From positions 1 to 64,000 of the forward strand of contig NZ_MOBK01000002.1 in NCBI RefSeq assembly GCF_003732265.1: 64,000 nt of DNA. Reading direction: 5' to 3'. The notes beneath the pieces are model-generated. The model did not search any database and was not told where the DNA came from. It worked only from the letters and a program-made list of their open reading frames with translations. The stretch is from Pseudomonas brassicacearum. GTDB lineage: Bacteria > Pseudomonadota > Gammaproteobacteria > Pseudomonadales > Pseudomonadaceae. Made by a program: the position numbers and the translations under genes. Below, piece by piece: positions 34,461-47,500 of the stretch. Each line of letters starts with the position of its first letter. Within the stretch, counting starts at the first letter, position 1.

Positions 34461-34533
34461 TTCGCGAGCAAGCCCGCTCCCACATTTAAACTGTGTACGC
34501 AGGGAAAATGTGGGAGCGGGCTTGCTCGCGAAG
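34461..34533. repeat. REP pair between dsbG and the hydrolase gene
   Basis: Inverted REP units (TTCGCGAGCAAGCCCGCTCC at 34461 onward; complement ending near 34533) lie between the convergent ends of dsbG and the alpha/beta hydrolase, abutting the hydrolase stop. Confidence 0.9.
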
Positions 34534-34538
34534 AACGA

Positions 34539-35363
34539 TTACACGGTCTTGCAGGTTCTCTCAGCCAAAAACTTCAGCAGCGCCCCAGTGACAAACCCGG
34601 GATTCTCCAGACTGGAGATATGCCCCGCCTCCGGCACCAGCACAGACGCACACCCAATCAACTCAGCCATTTCCTCTGCTTCCGACGGTGGTCGCGGCTT
34701 GTCCTGATCACCACACATCACCAGCGTGGTTTGAGGATTCAACGCCCCCAGACGCGGCAACAAATCATCCCGCGCAAAGGTAATACGCCCCATCGGCACC
34801 ACGCTTTCGCGCAAACGCTGCGGCGGCAACGCCGCCAGTTTGGCGCGGAAATCCTGATACAACGCCGACTGCGGATCGATGCCCGGACGGAAGAAAATCG
34901 GCACCACGATGTCGAGCAACGGCGCCGAGATCACGCCGGTGTCTTCGATCTGTTTGAACAACGAGAAATAGTATTGGCGAGTCGGTTCCGGCTCGACCCC
35001 GAGGTAGGTGTCCATCAGCACCAGACCGTTGATTCGCTGCGGTGCCGACAGCGCCAGCCGCGCGCCCCACATGCCGCCGACCGACAATCCGACCAGCGTG
35101 ACGCGATCGACGTCCAGATGATCGAGCAACGCCAAGGCCTGACGCGCAATGTCGTCCAGCGATTGCGTGCCGGCGGGCAGCGGACCGGATTCGCCGTGGC
35201 CCCACAGGTCCAAGGCAATAACCCGGTAGTGCGGTGACAGGGCGGCAATCTGCGGGGCCCACATGGCCTGGTCCCACAGGTAGCTGCCGGCCAGCAGGAC
35301 CGCCGGGCCGGTGCCTTGATCCAGGTAATGGAGGGGTTGGCCATCAATCGTTGCGAAGGGCAT
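34539..35363 (-). CDS. Alpha/beta-fold hydrolase
   Basis: This 274-residue single-domain hydrolase has the nucleophile elbow GLSVGG (Ser near residue 98), the oxyanion region QGTGPAVLLAGSYLWDQAMW, an acid in VMCGDQDKPRPPSEA and the catalytic His in PEAGHISSLENP. The C-terminal MxxLIGCASVLVPEAGHISSLENP layout matches enol-lactone-hydrolase- and haloperoxidase-like esterases. GGAA stands before the ATG. It is flanked by REP pairs on both sides and appears monocistronic. The substrate cannot be deduced. Confidence 0.85.
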   Translation of the reverse strand: MPFATIDGQPLHYLDQGTGPAVLLAGSYLWDQAMWAPQIAALSPHYRVIALDLWGHGESGPLPAGTQSLDDIARQALALLDHLDVDRVTLVGLSVGGMWGARLALSAPQRINGLVLMDTYLGVEPEPTRQYYFSLFKQIEDTGVISAPLLDIVVPIFFRPGIDPQSALYQDFRAKLAALPPQRLRESVVPMGRITFARDDLLPRLGALNPQTTLVMCGDQDKPRPPSEAEEMAELIGCASVLVPEAGHISSLENPGFVTGALLKFLAERTCKTV

Positions 35364-35445
35364 TGACTGGTTCCTTGGTGAAAACTGGAGTGGGGAGACT
35401 GTGCTGCAGTTGACCTATAGTCAACACTTGGAGTGTCTGTACCGG

Positions 35446-35527
35446 CCCCTTCGCGAGCAAGCCCGCTCCTACATTTGACCTGCGTTCGCAGGACCAATGT
35501 GGGAGCGGGCTTGCTCGCGAAGAGGCC
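35446..35527. repeat. REP pair between the hydrolase and pvdL
   Basis: Inverted REP units run from about 35449 (TTCGCGAGCAAGCCCGCTCC) to 35522. They lie 19 nt downstream of the pvdL stop, on the side where the pvdL transcript ends. Confidence 0.9.
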
Positions 35528-35545
35528 CTGACAGGCGCTAAAAAA

Positions 35546-38500
35546 CTAGAATCCCTCCAATTCCGCCATCAGGTCATTCAGTCGATCCACCTTCTCCTCC
35601 GTGATGTCATTCGCCGCTAGTCCATCAATGTACTCAGCCAACTCCGCCACCGTGCTGCACTCGAACATCGCCCGCAGCGGCACATCCCGTTGCAGCGCTT
35701 TCTGCACCCGCGACGCAATCTGCGTCGCCAGCAACGAATGCCCACCCAACTCGAAGAAGTTGTCGCGCACGCCAACCTTCTCGATCTTCAACACCTCAGC
35801 CCAAATGTCGGCTAGCGTCTGCTCCAGATCATTGCGCGGCGCCAGATAATCCTGGCTCTGCAACTGGCCGATCTCCAGCGCCGGCAGCGCCTTGCGATCG
35901 AGTTTGCCGTTGGCGTTGAGCGGCATGCGATCCAGCCACAACCAGTGCAGCGGCACCATGTATTCCGGCAGCTCGGCGCGCAGGCGTTGCTTGATCCGCT
36001 CCAGTCGTTCGGCCGGATTGAGCGCTGAATCAGCCGCGACCAAATAGCCGACCAGATGTTTGCCATTCACCCCTTCCTGCACCCCCACCGCCGCCTCGCG
36101 GACCTCAGGCTGTTCGTGCAGGCGCGCTTCGATTTCTCCCAGTTCAATGCGGTATCCGCGAATCTTCACTTGATGGTCAATACGCCCGACGTACTCCAGC
36201 ACGCCGTCACTGCGACGACGGGCCAGGTCACCAGTGCGATACAACCGATCCCCCGGCGCCCCGAACGGGTTCGGCACAAACACCTGCGCCGTGCGCAACG
36301 GATCACTCACATACCCGCGACCGACACCGGTGCCGGCCACGCACAACTCGCCCACGGCGCCCAGCGGCACCAGTTCCAGCGCGCCATCGAGCAGGTACAA
36401 ACGGTTGTTGTCGGTCGGTGTACCAATCGGCAAATAGCTGCCGCGCGTCGAGGCCAGGTCGACGCGGAAGAACGCCACGTCGTCCGAGCACTCCGCCGGG
36501 CCATAGGCATTCACCAAACCGATCTCCGGGTAACGCGACAACCATTGATGTGCCAGTTCCGGTGGCATCGCTTCACCGGTCGGCAGCATCCAGCGCAGGC
36601 CATCGAGGCTCATACGTTCGTGGGCGAGCATGCCCTGGATCAGCGACGGCACGCTTTCCAGCACGGTGATGCCTTGCACCGACACATGCGCCAACAGGCC
36701 CTGTGGATCATGGGCGATGGTGTTCGGCACGATGTCCACCCGCGCACCGAACAACGGCGCGGCGAGGAACTGCCAGACCGAAATGTCGAAGCTTTGCGTG
36801 GCGGTCTGGGCGACCACATCGGCATCGCTGAGGTTCAGGTAAGGCACCTTGCTCAACTGGTTATTGAGCATGCCGCGCTGCTCGACCATCACGCCCTTGG
36901 GCAAACCGGTGGAGCCCGAGGTGTAGATCACGTACGCGAGGTTATCCGGCCCGCTGTAGATCCCCGGATTGGCCACCGAAACAGTGCTCGCCTGCACCTC
37001 TTCCCAGACCAGCAACTTGGGTCGCTGGGCGCAACCGGACTCGTCCAGCAATGCCAGCGCCTGTTCGCGGCAGGCCTGAGTGCACACCAGCAACGGCGTG
37101 CGGCTCAGATCGATGATCCGGCTCAAACGTTGACTCGGCAGGCCCGGGTCCAACGGCAGGTAACCGGCACCGGCCTTGAAGCTGCCGATGATCATGCCGA
37201 GCAGATCGAGATTCCGTTCGGCCAGCAACGCCACTGGTTGATCCAGCCCGACACCGGCAGCGATCAGGGCGTGACCGAGGCGGTTGCTGCGCTGGTTCAG
37301 CTCGACATAACTGTGTTGCTGATCGAGGCAACTCGCGGCGATCCGCTGCGGATGCCGAGCGACTTGCGCTTCGAACAACGCGACATAGCTCTGCTCCAGC
37401 GGGTAGTCGTGTTCGCTCTGGTTGCAACCGTGGACCAGGAAGTCGTGCTCCTCGGCCCCCAGCAGCGGCAAGTCGGCCATGTCGCCATGGAACCCTTCGA
37501 CCAGTGCCAACAGCAAGCGCTTGAACTCACCGAGCATGCGCTCGATGGTCGACTCGTCGAAATAACGCTGGTCGTAAGACAGGTGCAAGCCCAGGTCATC
37601 GCCCGGATAACACACCGCCGTCAGCGGGAAGTTGGTGTGGGTGCGGCCCGAATCCGAGGTCGCGTTGAGGCTTTGCGCACGGTCCAGCACCGACACTTCT
37701 ACCGGGGCGTTCTCGAACACGAACAGGCTGTCGAACAGCGGCTGACCTTTAGGCAGTTCACTGTGTTCCTGAATGCTCACCAACGGCAGGTATTCGTACT
37801 CGCGCAGTTGCATGTTGCTGTCGAGCAAACCGCTGAGCCATTGGCGCACGCTGCAACGCTGATGGTCTTCGGGCATTTTCACCCGCAGCGCGATGCTGTT
37901 GATGAACAGCCCCACGGTGCGTTGCATCTGCGGCATGTCCACCGGGCGCCCGGCCACGGTGACGCCGAACAGCACGTCGCGATCACCGCTCAAGCGCCGT
38001 AGCACCAGCGCCCACGCCGCTTGGGCGAAGGTGTTGATGGTCAGCTGATGCGCCTGCGCCAGTTCACGCAGTTGTGCACCGTCACGGGCGTCGAGCCGGG
38101 TATAGCGGTCGCCGACGATCATGCCGCCGCTGTCGCCGGCGTGTTCGCGCAGGAACGGTCGATCGCTCGGGATCGGCGTGGTCCGTTCGAAGCCTTGCAG
38201 GTTGGTTTTCCACCACTGCCGCGCTTCGGCCAGGCTCTGGCGTTGCAGCCAGCCGATGTAGTCGCGATAACGCGGTGGCATGGCCAGTTGCGCTTCACGG
38301 CCTTCGCCAAGGGCGGTGTAGATCTCGAAGAAGTCATTCATCAATAGCGAGCGGCACCAGGCATCGATGAGGATATGGTGGTTACTCATCATGAACCAGT
38401 AACGCGCCGCGCCGACCTTGATCAAGCGCAGGTGGAACGGGGCCTGGTTGAGCAGATCGAACCCGGCCTCACGCTCGCTTTTCAGCAGCGCCTGCAACGT

Positions 38501-41500
38501 CGGCTCTTGCTCGGTGTCAGCCATCGAGGTCCAGTCGAGGTACTCGATCGGCGTGCTGCCCGGCTTGTGGATAACCTGCAGCATTTCTTCGCCGACGTTC
38601 CAGCAGAATGACGCACGCAAGGCTTCGTGACGGGCGATCACCGCTTGCCAGGCCTGGGCGAAACGCTGCGGATCGAGCTCGCTGTTGATGCGGTAGCGGT
38701 CCTGCATGTAGTAGAGCCCGGTACCCGGCTCGAGCAAGGTGTGCAGCAGCATGCCTTCCTGCATCGGGGTCAGCGGGTAGACGTCTTCGATCACGGCGGC
38801 CGGAACCGGTAGTGCATCGAGTTGCGTTTGCGTCAGTTTCGCCAGCGGGAAGTCCGACGGTGTCAGGCCACCCGCCTCGTCTTGCAGGCAATGTTCGATC
38901 AGGCTGTGCAGTTCACGTACGTAAGCGTCTGCCAGGTCGGAGATGGTTTGCCGATCATAACGTTCGGCGCTGAAGGTCCAGCGCAGCACCAGTTCACCAC
39001 CGTAGACCTGACTGTCGACGCTCAGCTCATTGGGCAGCGGTGCGTGCTGATCATGGGCCGCGCCGACCGCTTCATCCAGCGGACGGAACAAGGCCTGCGC
39101 GCCAAAGCTCTGGTCGAACTGACCGAGGTAGTTGAAGGTGATCGGCGCTGCCGGCAGCCCAGCCATCGCCTGTCGGCACAGGTCGTCGGCCAGATAACGC
39201 AAGACGCCATACCCCAGGCCTTTGTGCGGCACGGCGCGCAGTTGTTCCTTGATCGCCTTGATCGATTCGCCCTGCCCGCCCATCGGCGTCAGTCGCAGCG
39301 GATAGGCGCTGGTGAACCAGCCCACGGTGCGGGTCAGGTCGATCTCGTCGAACAGGGTTTCGCGGCCGTGGCCTTCCAGTTGAATCAGCGTCGATTCGTC
39401 GCCGCTCCAGCGGCACAATACGCGGGCCAGCGCCGTCAGCAGCAGGTCGTTGACCTGCGTGCGGTAAGCGCTCGGCGCTTGTTGCAGCAATTGGCGGGTG
39501 TGCTCGGCATCCAGCCGAACGCTGACGGTGTGTGCATGTCGGTTCTGCTGGCCGCCCTGAGGACGCTCGCAAGGGAGTTCAACGCTTGGGCCGGCCAGTT
39601 GCGCCTGCCACCAGCTCAGTTCTTCGCGCAGGGATTCGCTGCCGGCGTAGGCCTGCAAACGCGCCGCCCAGTCCCTGAACGCACTGGTTTTCGCCGGCAG
39701 ATTGACCGATTGTTGCGCGTCCAGTTGGCGGTAAACCGTTTGCAGATCATCCAGCAGCACGCGCCACGAAACGCCGTCGACCACCAGGTGGTGAATGGCG
39801 ATGAACAGCCGTTGTTGTCCCTCAGGCCCATCGACCAACAGCGCACGCAGCAGCGGCCCAGCTTCGAGATCGAGGCTGCGCTGGGCATCGGCGAACAGCG
39901 CGGTGCAGGGGTCCATCGACAAAACATGGACTTGCCACAGCACGGGGACATCGGACACCGGTTGGTGCTCGGCGCGCCATTGCGCATCGGTTTGGCTGAA
40001 GCGCAGGCGCAAGGCGTCGTGCTGTTCGATCACTGCCAGCAGCGCTTGCTCAAGACGATGAGGCTCCAGCGTCACGGTCGGTTCCAGCAGCAACGCCTGA
40101 TTCCAGTGTTGGCGTTCAGGGATGTCGGTATCGAAGAACCAGTGCTGAATCGGCGTCAGACGCGATTCACCGGTGAGCAAGCCCTGCTCGGCGGTGACCT
40201 GTTCGGTGCGGGTCGCCACCGCGGCCAGCGTCTGCACAGTCTGGTGCTGGAACAGGTCACGCGGGCTGAAATGGATGCCCTGCTGCCGCGCCCGGCTGAC
40301 CACCTGGATCGACAGAATCGAATCGCCGCCCAGTTCGAAGAAGTTGTCGTTGAGGCCGACCTGCGCGACGTTCAACACTTCGCACCAGATTGCGGCCAGG
40401 ATCAGTTCAAGTGCATTGCTCGGCGCCACGTACTGCTGACGATTTAGTTCCGGGTCCGGTGCCGGCAATGCACGGCGGTCCAGTTTGCCGTTGGCGGTCA
40501 GCGGCATGCTGGCCAGCAGGATCAGGTGCGTGGGCACCATGTAATCCGGCAGTTGGGATTTGAGGTGCGACTTGAGGGATTCGCGCAGTGCGGCTTGTAA
40601 CGCTTCGTCCTGCTCGGCCACTTCGGTGACCAGATACCCCACCAGTTGCTTGCCGCTCGGTGCGTCGAGAGCCAGCACCACCGCTTCACGGATCGACGCG
40701 TGCTCCAGCAGGCGCGTTTCGATCTCGCCCAACTCGATGCGGAAACCGCGAATCTTCACTTGATGGTTAATGCGTCCGAGGTATTCCACCAACCCGTCGG
40801 CACGTTGGCGCACCAGGTCGCCGGTGCGGTACAGGCGTCCGCCATTGTTGGCGAACGGATCCGCGACAAAGCGCTCGGCAGTCATGCCCGGGCGCTGGTG
40901 ATACCCCTGCGCCAGACCGGCGCCGCCGACGTACAACTCACCGGTCGCGCCTTGTGGCACAAGGGCCAGATCCGCGTCGAGAATGTAAGCCACCCGCGCA
41001 CCGATCACGCTGCCAATCGGCACACTGCCCAGGCCTTCTTCCAGCTGTTCGGGCGCGAGACTGGCCAGCGGCATGACCACGGTTTCGGTCGGGCCGTAAG
41101 CATTGAAAAACAGGCTCGGCTTGAACGCTGCGCGAATTCGCGACAGGTGTTCGCCGGTCAGGGCCTCGCCGCCGGTGATGCACATGCGCACCGGCAGGGT
41201 TTCGTCCTGGGTCGCCAGCCATTGCGCCAACTGGCTGCCGTAGCTCGGGGTGAAGCCGAGGATGTTGATGGAGTGACGACGAATCAACTCGCAGATTTCT
41301 TGCGCGTCCCACTGACCTTGCGCACGCAACACCACTTGCGCACCGCTCAGCAGCGGCACCAGTAAACGCTCGGTTGCGGCATCGAAATTGATCGAATAGA
41401 AGTGCAGTTCACAGTCGTCCGGGCGCATGCCGAAGCGTTCGATCACCGCTTGGCAGTGCATGGCGATCTCACCGTGAGACACCACCACGCCTTTCGGTTT

Positions 41501-44500
41501 GCCGGTGGAGCCGGAGGTATAAATCAGGTAGGCCTGATGTTGCGGCAGGCTGATAAACGGCAGCTCGCTGGCCGGGTAATTGACCAGCCCGGCCGTGTCT
41601 TCTTCCAGGCACCAGCGCGCGACCGTTGTCGGCAACTCACCCAGCGCTTCGAACATTGCCGCATCGCTGAGCAACACACCGATGCCGCTGTCTTCGATCA
41701 TGTAGTGCAAACGGTCCAGCGGATATTCCGGGTCCAGCGGCACATAGGCACCGCCCGCCTTGAGAATCGCCAGCAGGCCGATGACCATCTCCAACGACCG
41801 CTCAAGCGCCAGGCCGACGCGCACCTGCGGGCCAACGCCACGTTCGCGAAGCATCCAGGCCAGTTGATTGGCACGGCTGTCGAGTTCGGCATAGCTCAGG
41901 GTTTGCCCGGCAAAGGTTAGGGCCGGCGCATCTTTGCGGGCCAGCGCCTGCTCGCTGAACAGGTGATGAATGCACTGATCGAGGCGATGTTCGCCCGGCT
42001 CGACGCCAAGGCTATCGAGCAGGTGTTGCTGTTCGCGAGTGTCGAGCAACGGCAGTTCACTGAGGCGCTGTTGCGGGTCGGCCAGCAACGCTTCCAGCAG
42101 ATTGCGCCAATGCCCGGCCATGCGTGCAATGCGCGGTTCATCGAACAGATCAGTGCTGTAGGTCAGGCAGCAACCGAGGCGATGATCGAGGTCGGTGACT
42201 TCCAGGTTGAGGTCGAACTTGGTCGCCCGCGCATCGTTGGCCAGGTACTCGACGGTCATGCCGGCCAGGGTGCGGCTCTGCTGGAATTCCCAGCGTTGCA
42301 CGTTGCACATCACCTGGAACAACGGGTTGTACGCGGCACTGCGCGGTGGCTGCAACGCTTCTACCAAGTGGTCGAACGGCAGGTCCTGATGGGACTGGCC
42401 TTCGATCACGGTGTGGCGCACCTGCTCGAACAATTCACCGACAGACATCTGCCCGTCGAGTTGGCAACGCAGCACTTGGGTGTTGAGGAACGCACCGATC
42501 AGCCCTTCGCTTTCAGGGCGAATCCGGTTGGCTACCGGCGCACCGATGCGCAGATCGGTCTGGCCGCTGTAGCGGTAAAGCAGCACCGCCAGCGCGGCGG
42601 TCATGGTCATGAACAGGGTCAGACCGTTTTGCGCATTGAAGGCGCGCACGCGTGCCGCGAGGTCATCGCTCAGGTCGAAACGGAACAGTTCGCCTTGGTG
42701 GCTTTGCACCGGTGGACGCGGACGGTCCGCCGGCAGTTCCAACAGCGGGTGTTCACGGCCCAGTTGCGCCGTCCAGTAGTCGAGTTGGCGCTGACGTTCG
42801 CCGGACTCCAGCCACTGCCGTTGCCACACGCTGTAATCGAGGTAGTGCACCGGCAGCGGCGCCAGCGGTGATTCGCGGTCATCGACGAAAGCTTCGTAGA
42901 GCGCGCTCAGTTCCCGGGCAAAGATGTCCATCGCCCAGCCTTCGGTGACGATGTGGTGCAGGGTCAGCACCAGGTAGTGTTCGTGTTCGGCGGTCTTGAC
43001 CAGGCAAGCACGCAGCAATGGGCCGGTTTCCAGATCGAACGGTGTGTGCGCCTCGTCGTCAGCCAGTTGCTGGACGCGTTGCTCGCGGACATCACCCGCC
43101 AGTGCGGAAAAATCCTTCCAGTCCATGCGCATTCCGGTTTGCCCATGCACCTGTTGCCGGGCCACGCCGTCGACGCTCGGGAACGTGGTGCGCAGGGTTT
43201 CGTGGCGCATGATCAGCGCTTGCAGCGCCGCTTCGAAACGCCCGACATCGAGTACGCCACGCAACCGCGCCATGCCACCGACGTTGTACGCCGGGCTGTC
43301 CGGTTCCATCTGCCAGAGGAACCACATGCGCTGCTGGGAATACGACAACGGCACCGGTTGGCTGCGGTCGACCGGCTCGATCGGCGGTTGCTTGTTGGTG
43401 TGGCCGCTGACCTGAATCTGCCGAACCTGCTCGGCAAACGCGCCCAGTTCACTGTTCTCGAACAACGCACGCAGCGGCAATTCGACGTCGCAGGCCTGGC
43501 GGGTGCGGGAAATGATTTGCGTGGCCAGCAACGAGTGACCGCCGAGGGCGAAGAAGTCGTCGCGCAGACCGATTTGCGTCTGGCCCAGCACTTTGCGCCA
43601 GATGCCGGCGACCTGTTGTTCCAGCGCCGTGACCGGTTCGACGTGTTCGCGCACTTGCCATTGCGGCTCGGGCAAGGCGCGACGGTCGAGCTTGCCGCTC
43701 GGGCTCAGGGGCATTTGCTCCAGACGCATCAGCTGCGCCGGGACCATGTATTCCGGCAGCTCGGCCGCCAGGGCGGTGATCAGGCGTGTGGTCTGGGCGT
43801 CTTCGGTTTCGCTGGTTTCTGTGGCGGTGTAGTAACCGATCAACTGTCCACCAACCGCCGTTTCGCGCACCAGCACCACCGCTTGCGCGACGCCCTCCTG
43901 CACCAGCAACCGCGCTTCGATTTCTTGCGGTTCGACACGGAAGCCGCGCAGCTTGACCTGCTGATCGAGCCGGCCGAGGTATTCAATCACGCCGTCGGCG
44001 GCCCAGCGCGCACGGTCGCCAGTGCGGTACAGGCGTGCGCCAGACTCGCCCAGCGGATCGACGACAAAACGTTCTGCAGTCAGCCCTGGACGTCCCAGAT
44101 AACCACGCGCCAGCCCGATGCCACTGATGCACAACTCACCGGGTACGCCGGCTGGTACGGGGTTGAGGTCGCTGTCGAGCACGCGGCAGATGACGTTGCC
44201 CAACGGACGACCAATCGGCGAACGCTCGCCATCGGCCGTGGTGCATTGCCAGTGGGTGACGTTGATCGCGGTCTCGGTCGGGCCATAACGGTTGTGCAGT
44301 TGCACGGCGGGCAATTGCTCCAGCACACGGTTGCGCAGTTCTGCCGGCAAGGCTTCGCCACCGGAGAAGATGCGGCGCAGGCTGGTGCACTCAGCGGTGA
44401 GCGGTTCGTCGATGAACAACGAAAGCAGCGGCGGCACAAAGTGCAGCGTGGTCACGCCGTACTGCTGAACCAACTGCGCAATGCGATGCGGGTCGCGGTG

Positions 44501-47500
44501 TTCACCGGGGCCGGCCATCAGCAAACGGGCGCCGGTGATCAGCGGCCAGAAGCACTCCCACACCGACACGTCGAAACTGATCGGCGCCTTTTGCATCAGC
44601 ACGTCGGTGTCATTCAGGCGATAAGTGTCTTGCATCCATTGCAGTCGCTCGGCAAGCGCCGCGTGGGTATTGCCGACGCCCTTCGGCTGACCGGTGGAAC
44701 CCGAGGTGTAGATCACGTAGGCGAGGTTGTCGCCCTGTAAATGCAGCCCCGGCGCATGGCTCGGCCAACAGTCGAGGTTGAGCGCGTCCATGGCAATCAC
44801 GCTGACGCCCTCAGTGGCCGGCAGACGTTCAAGCAATCCGGTTTGGGTCAGCAGCAATTCGACGCCGCTGTCGCCGAGCATGTAGGCCAGGCGGTCGGCC
44901 GGGTAGTCCGGGTCCAGCGGCACGTACGCGCCACCGGCCTTGATGATCGCCAGCAGGCCGATCAGCAATTGCGGCGACCGCTCGGCAGCGATGGCCACGC
45001 ACACGTCCGGGCCGACACCTTTGTCGCGCAGGTAATGCGCGAGGCGGTTGGCTCGGGCGTGCAGGTCGGCGAAGTCCATGGCGCCAGCGTCCCACAGCAG
45101 GGCAGTGCGTTCCGGTGTCAATTTCGCCTGTTCGTTGAGCCGTTGCGGCAGCCATTGGCTGGCCGGCGTGCAAGGCGCAACGCTCCACGCTGTTTGCTGA
45201 GCATGCTCGCTCGACGTCAGCAGTTGCTGGTCTCCGATGGCGGTGTCGGGTTGTTCACAAATGGCGCGCAACAGATTGCTGAGGTGGTCGGCCATGCGTG
45301 CGATGGTCGATGCGTCGAACAGTTCGCTGGCGTAGTCAAAGGACAGGCTAAGGCGACCCTTTTGGTCTTCCTCGCTGTGCAATTGCAGGTCGAACTTGGC
45401 TTCGCGGCTATGCCACGGCAGCTCTTCGGCGAGCAATCCCGGCAGCCGGCGCAGTGCGCTCAAGTCCCGTTGCTGGTGGTTGAACATGACCTGAAACAGG
45501 CCTTGTTCACGAGCTTGCGGGAACGCTTCGAGCAGTTGTTCGAACGGCAGGTCCTGATGCGCCTGGGCGCCCAATGCGCTCTGACGGGTTTGCGCCAACA
45601 ACTCAGCGAATGGTTGCTGCGAATCCACCTCGGCACGCAGCACTTGAGTGTTGATGAAGAAGCCGATCAGCCCCTGTGTTTCAAGGCGCGGACGGTTGGC
45701 ATTTGGCACGCCGATGCGGATGTCTCGCTGGCCGCTGTAGCGGTGCAACAGACTCTGGAACGCCGCGAGCAGCAGCATGAACGGGGTTGATTCATGCGCC
45801 TGTGCGGTCCGGCGAAGGGCATCGCTCAAGGTCGCGTCCAGGTTGACGCAATGACGCGCCGCGCTGTGAGTGTGCTGTGCCGAACGCGGGTGGTCGGTGG
45901 GCAGATTGAGTGTCGGGTGTTCATCGCCCAACTGCGCTTTCCAGTAAGCCAGTTGGCGTTCACCCTCCCCTTGCGCCAGCCATTGGCGCTGCCAGCTGCC
46001 GTAGTCGGCGTACTGGGTCGGCAAGGCGGGGAGCGTTGCTGTTTGTCCCTGGGATGCAGCGGCGTACAGGCGCGAGAACTCGTCGGTCAACACGTTCAGC
46101 GACCAACCGTCGGCGATGATGTGGTGCATCGTTACCAGCAATTGGTGATCTTCATCGTTGAGGCGCACCAGCGTCACCCACAGCAACGGACCTTTCTCCA
46201 GATCGAATTGGGTACGCGCTTCGTCCTCACGGATTTGCTCGGCGCGAGCTTCACGTTCGGCGGCTGGCAGGTCGCTGATGTCGATCAATTGCAGGTTGAA
46301 CCCGGCGGCGGCATCCACCTGTTGCAGCGCCACGCCGTCACGCTCGAAGAACCGCGTGCGCAGGGATTCGTGGCGCTCGATCAGCTGCTGGAAGCTGGCG
46401 CGCAACGCGTCTTCATCCAGCTCGCCGCGCAAACGCAATGCACCGGGAATGTTGTAGGCGCTGCTATGCGGATCGAGTTGCCAGGTGATCCACAGGCGGT
46501 TTTGCGCCAGGGATTGCGGCATTGCGTCGCTGCGCGACAACGGGGTGATCGCGCCTTGGGCCAGGCCGCCATCCTGTTGTTGCTGAGCCACTGCGCTGGC
46601 GAATGCGCCGAGGGTTGGTGCTTCGAACAACAGGCGCAGGTTTAGCTCCAGGCCGAGCGCTTCACGCAGACGTGCAACCACTTGGGTGGCGGCGATGGAG
46701 TTGCCGCCGAGCAGGAAGAAGTGGTCGTCGGCATGGATCTGTTTGACCTGCAATTGTTCGCACCAGATCTGGCCGATCAGGGATTGCAGCTCAGAAGCGG
46801 ATTCGCTATTTGCTTCACGCTCGGTGGCCGCTGACGGAAACAGCGCATAGCTGTCGAGGCTGCCCTCCTCCCGGCGATTGCGGCACGCCGAGCGTTGCAA
46901 CTTGCCGCTCGACGTCTTGGGCAGCGCTCCCGGATTCAGCAGCATCACCACGCTCGGCGCTTCTTGATACGCTTCGGCCACGGCTTGGCGGATGGCTTTG
47001 ATCAGCGCTTCGGGCGGCAGGATTTTCTGCACGCTGCGGCTGATTTCGGCGGCGATGCCGATACCTTCCTGATCGTCAATGTTGACCGCGAATGCCGCGA
47101 CGCGACCTTTGCGCACCACCTCCACTTCGCGCTCGATGGTTTGCTCGATGTCCTGTGGATAAAGGTTGTGCCCGCGAACGATCAGCAGGTCTTTCAGGCG
47201 CCCGGTGATGAACAGTTCACCGTCGCGCATAAACCCCAGGTCGCCGGTGCGCAACCAGGTCTGGCCGTTGTGCTGGACGAAGGTCTTGGCGCTGGCCTCG
47301 GGGTTGCGCCAATAGCCGAGGGCGATGCTCGGCCCGGTGGCCCAGACTTCACCGACAACGTTATCGGCCAGCTCTGTGTGCGAGGCCGGATCGACAATCA
47401 ACACCGCGTGATCCGGCTGGCTGATGCCACAACTCATGATCGCGCTGCCCTCGCCCGGTTCCGCGCGGTTTTGTGCCAGGGCTTGATCGTCCACGCGCAA

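Noticed and set aside
36056..44740. Long open frames on the plus strand opposite pvdL (for example 36056-38002, 38822-40447, 42953-44740).
   Set aside because: They are shadows of the high-GC pvdL codons, with His/Gln/Arg-rich translations, no domains and no ribosome binding sites.
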